A DNA stretch of 64,000 nucleotides, taken from positions 32,380,714 through 32,444,713 of the forward strand of contig CM056743.1 in assembly GCA_029851415.1 (NCBI GenBank), in the 5' to 3' direction. The notes beneath the pieces were generated by a model, which was not told where the DNA came from, did not search any database, and saw nothing but the letters and a program-made list of their open reading frames with translations. This DNA is from Eretmocerus hayati. Lineage: Eukaryota; Arthropoda; Insecta; Hymenoptera; Aphelinidae. A program made the translations under genes and the position numbers. This document shows, piece after piece, positions 1-12,701 of the stretch. Every line of letters starts with the position of its first letter. Position 1 is the stretch's first letter.

Positions 1-682
1 TCCGTGTGATTTCCATATCTTCAATCAATCATGCACCATTCCTAGGGAAGTGATCGGATCCCAATGACTAAAAACAGAGCTTGTAGCTCTTCTAAAGATT
101 TTATTTTATCTTTATTTCATTTTATTTCATATATGACCCTTTCAGGTCATCATACATTATTATTACATACGGCGCTTTCATGTTTTTTCTTTTTTCCTAC
201 AAAAATATTTAGATAATTCATAATGTAAAATTTTCAAAATGAATCATTCATATTTGATAATTTCTCATATACGAAAGACTGCTATAGGAAACTTATTTCC
301 AATAAAGGTCTTCAAATTTTTTTTAAGTTTCTTACAACTTGTCAACCCAAGTTACTGCGTTCGGGAGATGGATATTGCACACCAACTGATTCATCTAGCC
401 GCATAACGTTGCCGAGGCCCACTACCTATATCTGCTTCCTCAACTAACTCAATAAATACCGGGAAAATTTTGATCTCACATTGTTTTGACATAAAATTGA
501 CTGAACTTTCAGAATTTGAGGTCAAAATATCAATTGAAAACGATCCCGAAGAGTTATATGATCCTGTGTACAAAAAGTAAAGATCTTTCAATTGAGAGGT
601 CGTTTAATGCACAGGAAAATTCTTCGTAATACTCGTAATGTTCAAAATACATGAAGCATATTGTCGAGATCCAAATTTTTGA
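1..682. other. Unassigned AT-rich sequence
   Basis: No gene, RNA or clear repeat boundary is visible here. The short open frames lack start context, splice sites and recognisable motifs. Confidence 0.5.
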
Positions 683-848
683 GGATATTTCACTGAAAAA
701 AAAGATTCGTTGCGCCAAAGGAGAGGATCCTTTGTCACAAAGTTTACGTGTAAAACAAATGCCATGTGTTTTACACGTAAACTTTGTGACAGAGGACCGT
801 CTCCTTTGGCCCAACTAACCTCTTTTTTCAGTGTTATTTCTCCTATCT
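683..848. repeat. Hairpin-forming inverted repeat (~166 bp)
   Basis: Two arms pair around a centre near 762. The inner ~50 bp of each arm (GCCAAAGGAGA... and ...TCTCCTTTGGC, then CACAAAGTTTACGTGTAAAAC on both strands) are nearly identical. The outer part pairs with mismatches through CACTGAAAAAA / TTTTTTCAGTG. It could be a small foldback MITE. The open frames on both strands are by-products of the palindrome. Confidence 0.85.
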
Positions 849-1163
849 TGCATAGATACATATTCATCTTCCAAGAATGCCCTATTGATAAGAGATACGT
901 GAATGATTACTCACACTGATCATTCACTCTCGTCAAAACGCATCAAAAGTCAAAACTCGAAGGCCCCGGTCAATTCATTGAACTTTGCCTCTACAAGAAC
1001 TGTGAATCCGCGGTTTGCCTGGGCAAAGCATGGAATGAAGCATCCATTCAGGAGTATAGCATTCTACGTGATACTGAATTTTTGGTCCGAAAAAAACAGA
1101 TCTCAATATAATTGTGAAAGTCAATCATTTCTTCCTAGGCCCATTTTCATGGCTTCTATTCTC

Positions 1164-1502
1164 ACTTACAAGGGGAGGTCTAACCTTGCGGAACATGGAT
1201 CTTAATGAAACTCCGGTAATCATCTTGTTTTGGTGAAAAATGAAGGTATCTCCAAGGATTTAATCCCATGGGGCTCCTATCCTCAGATACAGCTATGGAG
1301 ATTAGCATTGCCAATATAGGCCCATGTTGAAAAGTCGTATATATAGATATACCAACAATGCTAATCTCTATAGCTGTATCTGAGAATATGAGGCCCATGG
1401 GATTAAACCCTTTAAGATACCTTCATTCCTCACCAAAACAAAATGATTCCCAGAGTTTCATCAAGATCCGTGTTCCACAGGGTTGGACCTCTCCTTGTTA
1501 GT
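1164..1502. mobile_element. Palindromic foldback element, family A
   Basis: The arms run inward from ACTTACAAGG (left) and end in CCTTGTTAGT (right), about 160 bp each around a centre near 1335. The same terminal sequence occurs at 50211-50415 and inverted at 51160-51312, so this is a dispersed family. No target duplication was recognised. Confidence 0.8.
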
Positions 1503-3011
1503 ATAACATGAACGAATGTAGACGCGTCAATGATTCTACTGGACGGGAGGAACCAAGTGATTCATGCAACTCCCACAAATGATGGGAGGCTAAGTAGGTC
1601 ACACTGAGAGGGTTGGACTCAGAGTTGTTAAAATATACTGCACGTGCATTATACGCGCGTGTATTACGAGTGCATTCGTGCATTTGTGTATCGTCGCTAG
1701 CACCGCCATCGGTATAAGCCTCGGTATCAACTGGGCCGGGGCAAAGCAAGGCAAGCAGTAGAACAGATTAAACTAACCTCGTGAAGGTGTCATTTTCATC
1801 TTGCGAATATTGACCGCTGCTGCAAGCTGCAGGTTTTTTGTGCAGCAGGTTATTTTGATGATTTCAGTGCTTTTGCAGAATGCACCTGATCTCGACCTCA
1901 TTGTGTTTGTTGATTAAGTATGGTCTTGATCAAAAATTTATTTCGTGGTTAGTGCTGAAATGAGATATGGACAAATGGATTCCTTTACCGCTCGTACTTC
2001 CACTCTCGTACGGAACGCTTTGACTATAGCAAATTCATACTCAGTTAACCTGACTCGCGACTATAAATACCAGTCTGAGACTGTGCCTATTGAAGTGTAA
2101 GGCACAGTAGGCATATTGGTGATTCCTTGAGTGAGTGTCCGACAATTTCGCGATTTTTTTTAATATCACCACTGCAAATCATGTGGTGGTTGGTGTGATC
2201 GAAATTTCGTCTCTTTTGTGATGGCATCTTTTTTTTGAGTCAAAACCTACAAATTTAGCTCAAACTCAGAGGTGTACTCCCTACCCAAGTGAAATGCGAG
2301 ACTGAACGAAAAAATGTCCTGTTTGATTTGATTTAAAAAGTAGCGTTTTACTCGTGGTACATGAATATACTAGCTTCGAAGGGGCTGGAAACTTTTGTGA
2401 TTCATCTCCTACATTTAAATAATACACGTACCTGATAGTCGCCCCGAACCTAAAACAAACCTGCAAGTAACGCGAGGCTTATGAAAATCAATTACTACAA
2501 CAATGTGACTTTTAGTAAGTAGAATATCTGAGTCTGATGCGACTAGGATCACATAGGGTTGCTCTAGAGTATCCAAACTATCTCAAAACCAGTCTCAAAA
2601 CCCATGATTTTACACTCCAGATATCATATGTTCAAGAATCAAAAATCGAATTTGGGCAACTGTAAGGTGCCTTGCCTATGCTTAAAGATAGGGACTCTCG
2701 TTTATTGTCCAGAATACGAGGTGTGATGCTCCAAAGTGAATCGCATGAACATTTCGGTATCCATAAGGTACTAAATCACCTGGAGGAGATTGTGTGAACA
2801 GTGTGGAGCTATTTCAAAATTTTCCAAACTCCACAGCTGAATATCGCCTGATTTCTGAGATTTGTCTATATGTTACCATCAACGTCCAAAATTCAGGCGA
2901 ACCCAGAATTGCCGGCAGCGTCTCAGGCAAAGTGAAAAATGTTGGCTTCATTCCGAACTTCGCCTAGGCAATTCTAGGATTGCCTTCTCTCGCGTAGGTA
3001 ATGCGCGGATT
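1503..3011. other. Unassigned intergenic sequence
   Basis: No coding, RNA or repeat feature can be supported in this 1.5 kb. It includes a slightly richer CpG patch around 1640-1745 and several short ORFs without splice or domain support. Confidence 0.5.
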
Positions 3012-3019
3012 GTCCGTGG

Positions 3020-3934
3020 CAGGGTTTGACAACATAACGAAATTGCGTTATCGATTTCGTTATGTTACGTTATTATGACAAAAAACGAAATTAAGAGGTA
3101 ATTTCGTTACGTTAGGATAACATAACCAAATACCGTAACGTAATGTCACTAACATAATACAATATCGTAACGAAGCTCCAATCCTTGGATTTCGTTTTGT
3201 TATTAAAAACGTTATTCTATAGTAACAAAACTCTACTTTTACGTGAATAACGTTATATGTGAATAACGTTATTAATAACGAAACGAAATTCAAGTATTGA
3301 AGTTTCGTTACGGTATTCGAGTAACGTTATTCACATTATAATTAATTTCGTTACGTTACTTCCGCGAGTAACGAAATGGAAATTGTATTTTGTTTCGTTT
3401 TTTTCCTTACGCCAAGCGATCAGGACGAACTTTTGCCCCACGAGAGACTAGGTTGGTGGGTATGACCAACTATCCGGAGATACTTTTTTCAAAATTTTCC
3501 CACGACACATAGAATCCGAGATACCGTCATTTTCAGAGAGGGTGATATTGCGTTCACTCAGAATTCATAAGCGGCAGTGAATATAATGAGAAAAATAACG
3601 TAACGAAACTCGGAAAAGAATTTCGTTATGTTATCGTAACGAAAAACATTAACGAAATGTCTTGGAAATTACGTTACTCGATTTCGTCATCAGTTTCGTT
3701 AGTTTCGAATAACGTTATCCACATGAATTTCGTTATACGTTTCGTTAATAATACCGAAACTCATAACGAAACAAAATTCAATTCATTATGATTTTAACGT
3801 TATTCTAGTAACGTAACGAATAGCATAACGAAATTCTACCCATTATTTAGCGAAACAACGAATATCATTACAGATCTCCGAGGGTTTCGTTAATAACGCA
3901 CCATAACGAAACTAGCGTTATTTGTCAAACCCTG
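3020..3934. mobile_element. Non-autonomous hAT-type element (MITE), 915 bp
   Basis: The element begins CAGGGTTTGACAA and ends TTGTCAAACCCTG, a perfect 13-bp terminal inverted repeat. It is flanked by an exact 8-bp direct duplication GTCCGTGG at 3012-3019 and 3935-3942. An 8-bp target duplication with CAGGG-type ends is the hAT signature. The body is dominated by AACGAAAT / ATTTCGTT and AACGTTAT words in both orientations, interrupted by a motif-poor segment at about 3411-3590. No transposase remains. Confidence 0.93.
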
Positions 3935-3942
3935 GTCCGTGG

Positions 3943-4289
3943 GCTTGCAGGCAGAGTTGAATAAATGGCACTGCATGCCTGTGGTCTCGAGTTTTGACTT
4001 TTGATGCGTCCTGACGAGGGTTGATGATGAGTGCGAGTAATAATCCACTGTATCTTGTATCAATAAGGAATTCTTTGATGATGAAGGATGACTATTGACT
4101 ATGTGCTGAGAATGATTCGAATGGATCTCCGATCGCATCTGATTCTGTACCTTTCGTGCTCTATACACCCTGAAGTGTCCCACGACAACTACTTCGAGTG
4201 GATGACCGATGATTGTTGCCTCAATTTGTTTCTAATGATCCAAAACAATCATCCCAATGTTTGTTTATTCATTGCAGCGTGTAGAATAC
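3943..4289. other. Unassigned sequence
   Basis: A short ORF on each strand occupies this stretch; neither shows a motif. I see nothing else. Confidence 0.45.
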
Positions 4290-4293
4290 AATT

Positions 4294-5245
4294 GAGGGGG
4301 TGAGTGGAAAAAAAAACGTAACCGCCATTATGCCCTTCTTCCGGACATCGCTTTTTTTGAGCCCCTTTATCAAGATCTACCACCCCCCGAAATCCGTTTT
4401 TCGTAAGACCCCAAAAACCGCGTGGCAGATGAAAGGGCGTAACCGCCATTACGCCCTCTTATCTGCACGATAAAAGGGTGTAAGTGCAATGATAGAATGT
4501 TAAAAGAGCGTAACTGCTATGATAAGATGTTAAAAGGGCGTAACTGCTGTGATAACATTTCAATATCAGGGCTCAATTTTTTGCTCAGCCAAACAGGATT
4601 TGGAAAAAGGGCTTAAGTACCTGACTGAAAAGATTTGAAAGGGCGTAATTACTGTGTAACAGGGCGTAAGTGAGGGCGGATCTGGAAAAAGGGCCTAATT
4701 ACCGAGGAAAAGTTTTATAAAAATCCTCCAAAGCGTGGAAACGCTTTTCCACCTAACATAACGATGAAAACATGTTATTTTACCTTCAAATTGAGTGTTT
4801 TTACCCTTCCCTAGTAAAAAAATTTTCTCGTCATTTTCACACGACTGATGGAAGCTTTTCGTGTCCATAAAACCGTGGAGCATGAATCGAACCACCCCCT
4901 AGCAATCAGATATCTTTCATAACACGACCAGGAACACTCTCAAAAAATTTGGAGACGATTGGACTTGATCGCGAGATTTAATTCCACTTATTGTGAGGAA
5001 GAAAGGCCGAAATTTGACCCTGTATTCAGAAAAAGGACGTAATCGCATATTTCGAAATTGCTGAAAAGAGCTCAAAATCAAATTTCATCCCCCGGCTCGG
5101 GTTGGGTTATTTTGAGAATGCTATCTTCTTCGAAATAAGTCAGGTCAACTCGTCCAATTATGTCTCTAGTGGATTCTATTAAGTTTTTATTGATTTTCTC
5201 AAAAAGACCGTTTTGCAGTTACGCCCTTTCTCCACCCACCCCCTC
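4294..5245. mobile_element. Motif-packed TIR element flanked by AATT, 952 bp
   Basis: The ends are GAGGGGGTGAGTGGA at the left and TCCACCCACCCCCTC at the right, an imperfect inverted repeat that continues into the motif array. AATT sits on both sides (4290-4293, 5246-5249). Because CAATTG is itself palindromic the duplication could be 4 bp or simply part of the repeat. The body carries at least eight copies of an AAGGGCGTAACTGC-like word in both orientations (for example near 4433, 4505, 4537, 4640, 5220). No transposase is visible. Confidence 0.8.
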
Positions 5246-5249
5246 AATT

Positions 5250-5964
5250 GACATCTTGATTACGAAGAACTTTGAGGTATGAGTACGAGCTTACGCTTCG
5301 TAGAAGGATCTCGATCGTGTCTACGCTCAATAGGTCATCTCACCTAGGAACGGCCCATCTAATCCCAGTAGCAATGCAACTTGGACAGTTATTTGCCAAA
5401 AAAATTTTTAACATCTCTATCAAGGCGAAAACTTTAGCCAACAAGTTGACATTTCAAGCGTCTAGTTCAAATGCTGTTTGTGAATTGAATCATCTCTCTG
5501 CAGGTGAGCGACCAGTATCACTATCATCATCAGTGTCAGTATTATGGTGGCTGTGATGGATTGCTCCTTTATAATTAACAAGGGATAAGAAGAAACGATT
5601 TGAGTCATTATTTCTCAATAGAGGCATAACTTTATGGTCTGTAATTCGAAAAATATCCATTCGACTGGAGAATATGGAAAGTGCATTTGTTGTATAGGGC
5701 TCTTCAAAGTCTACGGAAAAGTCTTGTGACAATTTTTCGAATGGTGAGTCCATGCTGAATTGTAAGGCATTATTCCAAATATTTTGAATTTTGTAATATT
5801 CTTACCGTTTATCGAACTCTATACTTCTTATTCCCAGCGCGTTAAGGTAAGTCGGAAGATTATTTAGACCACTCTCTTGGATAAGTAAACGAATATACTA
5901 GAGAAAAATTCTACAGTTTTCCGGTTGCCTTACCGATGCTGGCGATACGAAACATGTAGTATGG
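5250..5964. other. Unassigned sequence
   Basis: Short ORFs of 87-94 codons exist on both strands but overlap one another and show no recognisable domain. I see no repeat boundary. Confidence 0.45.
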
Positions 5965-7523
5965 CCCACGATCTTATATACAGGTCTGGGCACTATCTAC
6001 AGCAAAACCGTTGCGTCTCTGAGTGGTGGCTCGACAATATGGCCGCTCAGCCAGCAAGCCAGGAAGCGCTCTGATTGGTCGGCCCTGATGACGCGGTTCA
6101 TGAGATATAAAAAACACAGCACGACAGCAGTCGACGGCAACAGTCATGCGATAAATACGGAATAGGTTGATAAATCGCTTGATTTGATTTCTCCAGATGA
6201 TGAGAGCCTTATCATGCCAAGTACTGTTTATTGATTTCATCCAATGGTATAATTCAGTCAGCACACCTTAGTTGCTCATGTGGTAGAGGGTTAAAAGCCA
6301 TCGCGTGAGTCTGAATTTATCCTGGACATACAAATTATCCTTTTGAGATCCATTGCACTACATCTTTGGATGAAAAATTGCATCCACGTGAGTACTTTGT
6401 GTTTATTGGTGCTCTGTAGGGATTTGTCTGCGTCTCTTAATTCATCTACGCGACTTTAGTATTAATCGCATAACTGTTGGTGTCGACTGCTGTAATTACT
6501 AACAAACCGTGTTATTACGGCCGATTAATCAAAGCGTTTCCTGGCTGAACGGCCATATTGCCGAGCCGCGACTCACAAACGCGACAGTTGTGATGTACGG
6601 AGTGCCCGGACCTGAATATGAGTAGTTCCACGTCAATTCAACAAGGTTTTCTCCGACCATGCTTTTATCCTTCCACAGGTTTTTTTTCCCGTTTTATAGT
6701 GTTGAAAAGAGATAGTTCGAACAGTTTATGGGGCCAAAAAATTTTTTTTGCATTGCCCAGGTCTATATGAGTGGTTTTGTCATGGATCCAAGATTTGAAA
6801 CATTGCCTCGGCAATTCGCCTATAACTTTTGACCATCCTCGCCAATCGCAATTCGGCTTACGGCATTCGAAAAAGGGATCGAAAACCTATCGATTTAACA
6901 CCTGCGAAGCCTTCTAAAAGCCGTTCTAAAAGCCGTTGGCCCTTGCCATACTCAAAATAACCTTGATCCACGATGCAGTCCAAATCTTTTTTGACCCCCC
7001 CCCCGAAAAAAATTTTTATTCGATTGATATCGTTCCAACCTACACGTAAAGAAGATTCGAGTATTTCTTTTGACATATGGCTTCTCTGAAATTATTTTTG
7101 TGCGTAAAAATGTTCAAAGAAGTAGAAAATTATTTCTCATGAAGCTGGAACTCCTTGTAGAGTTCTGAATTTTTTTGTCATCGTGTTTGTCAAGTTATTT
7201 TACATCGAAAATGTATTTCCTAAGCACCATTTGAAATATTAAAAGTCGTCAAAACACTGGAAAAGCATTTTTGAATCGAATATTTGAACAGAAAATGGCC
7301 TCATCAGCATGCTCATTAGGTTTTGGGTTCGTGAAACTATTTCCAAACGTTAGCCCTCAAAATTTCCTTCAAAATGACCTATTGTGAAAGTCTATTTGAT
7401 GCACTAGGAGTGGATTTGTAGCCGCTCGAATCAAAACAGAAATGTCGAGAATGAAATCTGTGAGCCCTACGTAGCCTTCTCATAACTTCAAAGACTCTTT
7501 GGCAGCTGTGTACCACATCATTC
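5965..7523. repeat. Left arm of a 919-bp inverted repeat (interrupted)
   Basis: After removing the nested 640 bp (element plus one TA), this arm is 919 bp, exactly the length of the inverted copy at 14726-15644. It starts CCCACGATCTTATA and ends CACATCATTC. The two arms either bound one ~9.7-kb element or are two independent opposite insertions. The flanks TATGG (left) and TACGG (right) are only a weak candidate duplication. Confidence 0.85.
5979..6616. mobile_element. Nested TIR element with TA target duplication, 638 bp
   Basis: The ends are T(A/T)CAGGTC(T/C)GGGCAC on both strands, followed by about 120 bp of imperfect inverted repeat containing CAATATGGCCG. TA flanks both sides (5977-5978, 6617-6618). 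The uninterrupted inverted arm near 15625-15640 reads straight through the insertion point, so the empty site is preserved in this window. Confidence 0.85.
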
Positions 7524-8390
7524 AAGGGAATCGACTTCGGCTATAGGTTTTGCTTTCTCTAAAAAGAAAACTTTGTGTTCACCCCAACGAAAATTTGATC
7601 AAATTACATTATATTAAGTCGCGTGACGACTGTTTGGTGTCCGGAATCACTAGATTTTTTCCCCTAGATCGGTTTTAACCTAACCTGACCTGACTTTCCT
7701 CTAGAGAATAATATCCCTAGATTTATTACTAACCTGACCTGACTCAAAAGTTGCGCGCTGCCGTCTTAACTTTACCTGTCTTGATTTGTCTCCAGAGATA
7801 AATATCCCTAGATTTTACTAACCTAACCTGATAAGACCAAAAAGTTGCGCGTATTTTCCTCTAGATTTTTTTTACAATTCTATCTAGGGTCTATTTTACC
7901 AGTTTCTTTCCATCTGTTATACTTTACCTGTTCTATGGATTTTTTACCTATTTTGATTTTAGACATTTTATCACTTTGGATATTACTTATTCTATTTTAC
8001 CTGTTTCGTTTCACCTGTTTGTTTAGATTTTTTACCCCTTTCAGATGTTAAATTTTGTAAAGCTGTCAAAAGTCTGTTCGTTGTACCCTTGCCGTGTTAT
8101 CATGTTTTCGCACCAATATCCCTTTTTGATGCATCCGCTCACCTTACTCTCGTATGGTGTCGGACACAGGGATACGGGCTACTCCCATGTTTCCAAGCGT
8201 TTTGTGGGTACCGCTGTCTTTGTCTGGCTCGAATTGATGTAAGAGTTCTGTCGAAAGTCTGTCTGTTGAACCTTCGCTTCGAGCCATCGTCGAATTCGCA
8301 CCATTTTCTACATTTGCTCACCATACATAGGTATTATGATGTCGCAAGTGCAGAAAATGGATTGTTCCAACGATGGAAGCTTGGGTCCCT
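7524..8390. other. Unassigned, with AACCTGACCTGAC near-repeat
   Basis: The words AACCTGACCTGAC / AACCTAACCTGA recur at about 7678, 7733 and 7821, together with a shared AAATATCCCTAGATTT block, indicating a small decayed tandem repeat. The rest is thymine-rich on the plus strand. There is no coding support. Confidence 0.5.
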
Positions 8391-8399
8391 CTGTTTGCG

Positions 8400-9962
8400 T
8401 CCGTGGATGGAATGTGATGAATGAGAGAATGTATGATGATGATGGGAAGTGATGGATAAGAGGATGAATGATGATGATGATGATGATGATGATAATGGAA
8501 GAAGAGAAGGGAAAGAGAGGAAGAAGAAGTAGGGGAGGAAATGAGATGATATGAAAGGAGAGAATGGCATGAAATAGAAATGAGATGCAACATGCAATGA
8601 AGATGAAATAGTTTGTGATGTTTGAGATGGATGCATGATTGGAATGTTATGGATTGAATGATTGCCTCACCCTCCTACTTGGATTTGAATTCGGACACAA
8701 CCTCTGCACCCGAAGGCGGCTTACCTGCGTACAAGAATTCGCCTCCATTCATCATTCATCATTGGCGGATGTATGATGAATGATGAATGTGTGATGAGCT
8801 GGTGAGAATGTTATAGGAAAGGAGATATGATGGTGGTAAAGTGGGGGGTGGTATGAAAGATGATGAGATTTAATGAAGGTAAGATGGGATGGGTAAAGAG
8901 GAAGGAAAGGGATGAGATGTTATAGACTAATAGCATTCATGATGAATGTGATGAGGTGGTGGGAATGACGTTGAGGAGGAGATGAGATGGCGGTGAAATG
9001 AAAAATGATATGGAAAATGATCAGATTGAATGGAGGTGAGAGTGGGTGGAGGTGAAGGAAGAGATGAAGAAGATATAGACAGGAGATATAGGAAAGGAGA
9101 TGAGATCATATAAAAGGACAGAATGGAATGAAATATGAAATAGATATTTGATGTGACATGCAATGAAGATGAATTAGGCTGTGATGTATGAGATGGATAT
9201 ACGAATGTAATGTAGCGAATGAAATAATGATAAAAGAGCAGGGAAAGAGAGGAAGAAGAAGTAGGGATGGAAATGAGATGATATGAATGGAGAGAATGGT
9301 ATGAAATAGAAATAAGATGCAACGTGCAATGAAGATGTAATGAGTTGTGATGTTTAAAATGGATGCATGATTATATTAGGGATTGAATGATTGCCTCACC
9401 CTCCTAATTGGATTTGAATTCGGACACAACCTCTGCACCCGAAGGCGGCTTACCTGCGTACAAGAACTCGCCTCCAAGTAGGCGATCATTGGCGGATGTA
9501 TGATGAATGATGAATGTGTGATGAGCTGGTGAGAATGATATAGGGAAGGAGATATGATGGTGGTAAAGTGGGGGGTGGTATGAAAGATGATGGGATTTAA
9601 TGAAGGTAAGATGGGATGGGTAAAGAGGAAGGAAAGGGATGAGATGTTATAGACTAATAGCATTCATGATGAATGTGATGAGGTGGTGGGAATGACGTAG
9701 GGGAGGAGACGAGATGGCGGTGAAGTGAAAAATGATATGGAAAATGATCAGATTGAATGGAGGTGAGATTGGGTGGAGGTGAAGAAAGAGATGAAGAAGA
9801 TATAGACAGGAGATATAGGAAAGGGAATGAGATCATATGAAAGGGAAGAATGGAATGAAATATGAAATAGATATGTGATGTGACATGCAATAAAGATGAA
9901 TTAGGCTGTGATGTATGAGATGGATATACGAATGTAATGTAACGAATGAAATAATGATAAAA
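8400..9962. repeat. GATGA-rich minisatellite block with ~730-bp duplicated unit
   Basis: The plus strand is purine-rich (GATGATGA, GAAGAGG). Segments 8640-9240 and 9370-9960 are near copies about 730 bp apart. Each begins with a structured core: 8674-8756 (truncated) and 9403-9482 (80 bp, CCTACTTGG-like at one end and CCAAGTAGG at the other). The long His/Ser-rich minus-strand frames are translations of this low-complexity DNA, not genes. Confidence 0.85.
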
Positions 9963-10588
9963 GAAGTCTTCCTATAGCCATTTAATATTTTTCCGCGCAG
10001 CTCTATCAATCCTTGAGAAGTGAGACTGAAGCTTCGTAGAATTTATAAAAATTGAACTTCATGTACGAAAATAGTTACAGCGTGCATCTGTAATAATTAT
10101 GGTTGCCATTTGAACGAAATTCTTATTTTATTCAAAATCAAATATTTGTTTTGAAAAATAATACGATTCGACTATTAAAACTCCCTCCAAAGACTCTTCG
10201 GTGCAGCGAGCGTCAGCGAGCGGAGCAATTCTGCTAGTTTTTCATTAAAACCAACATATTTTTCAACAAAACTCCTTTCATCTAAAAAAGCCTTAGACCA
10301 TTCCCTTTCCTCGCCAAAATCTATCAGTTGTAGGTAACACTTTTCCCCGTAATGGCCTTCCAAATCTGCCAGCTACTCATCTTTGCACCCCTTAGTTCGT
10401 ATGTGTGTGTGTGTTGTTTTCTATCGGACACGCTTTCTTTTCTACTGTTTACTATATCAATTTTTGGTTTTCTACAAGTTGTACAGAATTCAATTTCTGA
10501 GAGGCCAGTGATTTGGCAGCTTACGGTTTCTAGTCAAATTTGATCCATGGGTCTTTTCAAGCAAAAGTGCTCAAATATCGACTTTCAA
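9963..10588. other. AT-rich sequence with a GAGCGTCAGCGAGC segment
   Basis: A segment at about 10185-10245, with AGCGAGCGTCAGCGAGCGGA followed by GCAATTCTGCTAGT, recurs at about 21735-21790, so it belongs to a dispersed repeat. A (GT)n-like tract near 10385 adjoins TTGTTTTCTATCGGAC, which is the complement of sequence near 27455-27495. No gene is supported. Confidence 0.45.
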
Positions 10589-10590
10589 TA

Positions 10591-11410
10591 AGGTCAGTGT
10601 ACCCAACTTGCCCCGATTAAGCCATTTTCTTAATAATTCTGAATAATCTCAATATTTTCCAACGTACTTTAACTCATTTTGAAGCTTGTCTCAAGACCTT
10701 TAAAATGAGCTAAGATACGTCCGATTTGGATGAAGTGGAGCCGAACTGTTTGAATTCTCCCAAAAGGTGATTTTTGAGAGTTTACAAAAGTGTGTACCCA
10801 ACTTGCCCCCATCATTTAAAACAATGTAAATCGGCGATGAAGTGAATAAAATCGCTTTGATCCGTTTTGATCACCGTGCAGCGACATTTGTAGCTTTGAG
10901 CTGGCCCAAGACATCGTTTCCGACCTATTTTGACGTGATAAACACGTTCTGAGTGGTAAAAAAAGTCATACTGCACGCCTCTTTGAGATAACCATATCCG
11001 GGCATGTTGGGTACACTCCGATGTCGGCCTTCTTGATTCTCAAACCATCTCCGTGTTTTGTACATAAAATCGCTCCAAATCAGAGTTCTGCAACCCTGAA
11101 GAGCGGATTTTGAAGGGTTTGAGACAAGGAATCGAATGCGCTGAGGTACGTCAAGATTGGTCGGATAAAAATGAATTTGCACCGGTTTTAGTGAACGTGA
11201 TTTCCTCGGTGATTTCTTAGCCGTGCAAACACGAAAAATGGAAAACTCACTTTATATCTTCTGGAGAACGCAGAAATGATCCGGGGTCGATGAAGACTAC
11301 GTATTTTCTCATATTTTAACATAACAAACGTAAAAAAAATTTGAGGGGAGGCCTAGGTGTGCCAATTCCCGAGATCGGCATATGGGGGCAAGTTGGGTAC
11401 ACTTACCTTA
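10591..11410. mobile_element. TA-flanked element, family B copy 1 (820 bp)
   Basis: The ends are AGGT(C/A)AGTGTACCCAACTT on both strands with TA on each side (10589-10590, 11411-11412). An internal copy of GTGTACCCAACTTGCCCCC lies at 10793. A second copy of the family occupies 62143-63885. The TA duplication suggests the Tc1/mariner (IS630) superfamily, but no transposase is present. Confidence 0.85.
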
Positions 11411-11439
11411 CATAAATATCTTTTTCTAACACGGTCTCA

Positions 11440-12700
11440 CCACGAATTGAGTCACCTCAACTATGATGTTTTCTGCATGATCTATCAATTGGTTAATACC
11501 GAAATTTTATTCAATCTTTACAGATCTCAACTTTTTGAAAAAATCAAAATTCTCGCCAAAAACTTCATTTGGACCCATTTTGAACCCACTCCATCCAAAT
11601 TCCGTCTCAACCAAACGAAAGATATCATCCAAAAAACCTCAGACTAGATGGCTCAAATCCCTCTAAAAAGCTTCCCCTAAAGAATAACTCAAGAAATAAT
11701 GGAATATTTTTCAATATTCATTTTTTCATCGTACCTTCCCTTATGACTCATTTATCTCGACTTGGATGACCTACACTATGATTTTGATGACGAAGTCATC
11801 TTCTCGCGCGTTGAGTTGTGCTGCGGCTAGTGGAAACGAGGCACGCTTTCGAAACGACGTACGCTTGCACGTAAGCGTTTGGGTATATCTATAGCGTGCG
11901 TGCTTATCTCATCGGCACGCCGAAAAGCTGATAGCTGTTTCTAAACAAACACGGACACACACGGATCTCACGCACATGTGGCTATCATACTTATATCTTT
12001 GATAAGAGCCTGGTGCATAAATTATCTATACGAGTGTCAGCCCTTTAGAACAAGCTGCAAAATCTTGAGAGGGACGACCAATTATTGCGATTTTTCGAGC
12101 TTTGAAGTCATTGCAAAATACAATGAGGATTGTTAAAGCCAACACGAAGCAGATAGCAGACTTTGCGAATCGTAATTCTTTGTTAATTGAATCTATTCAT
12201 CAAAGGAATAGGAAAGTTCTCATTCAATTTTAAATGTTAACGATCTGGTCATATCATAGTTACAGCCTCGCCGGAAAGTGCGCATCTGAGCCATTGGTAT
12301 TCATCTTTTCACCGAAACACTGGAATTTGAGTGCAATTCGTTACAGGATTTCTTATCTTAGAGATATTTTGAGAAATCGAGACAAAATATGGGAGGACTA
12401 ACCCGTTCACGGAGAGTCAACCTTTTGTAATTTCACTCGAGCCATAAACCGGTTTACTGTATTTTGGAAAACACGTTTGTGGGGATGAATTTTCTTCTCA
12501 CACACCAATAATGTTCTTGACAAAGTAAATCGACATGAAAGATAATCACTGGGGCTACCTTTCGAACAAAGATGAATCGGTGAAAATTGAAATTTGAAAA
12601 ATCGTAGGCCCTGTGTGCACAGTCCTCAAAATAATCGCACTATGTACGCGTTAATGTCAATAAGAAATTCTGATTGTTGATTTCTCGTCCCCAATTGCTT
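11440..12700. repeat. Diverged copy of the 328-bp repeat plus unassigned flank
   Basis: Positions 11460-11770 match the unit at 13120-13440 (TTCTGCATGATCTATC, ATTGGTTAATACCGAAATT, CCGTCTCAACCAAACGA). From about 11780 to 12700 I recognise nothing. Confidence 0.6.
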
Positions 12701-12701
12701 A

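Noticed and set aside
6266..6330. tRNA-like segment (TGCTCATGTGGTAGAGGG resembles an A box)
   Set aside because: The expected B box is degenerate and no acceptor or anticodon stem pairs. At best it is a decayed tRNA-derived fragment.
7677..7835. Interstitial telomere repeat (AACCTAACCTGACC)
   Set aside because: Only two or three imperfect copies of a CCTAA/CCTGA word occur, embedded in a decayed ~90-bp duplication. This is not a TTAGG array.
8318..9890. Long His/Ser-rich ORFs on the minus strand
   Set aside because: They are translations of GATGA minisatellite DNA, with several frames open at once and no start or splice support.
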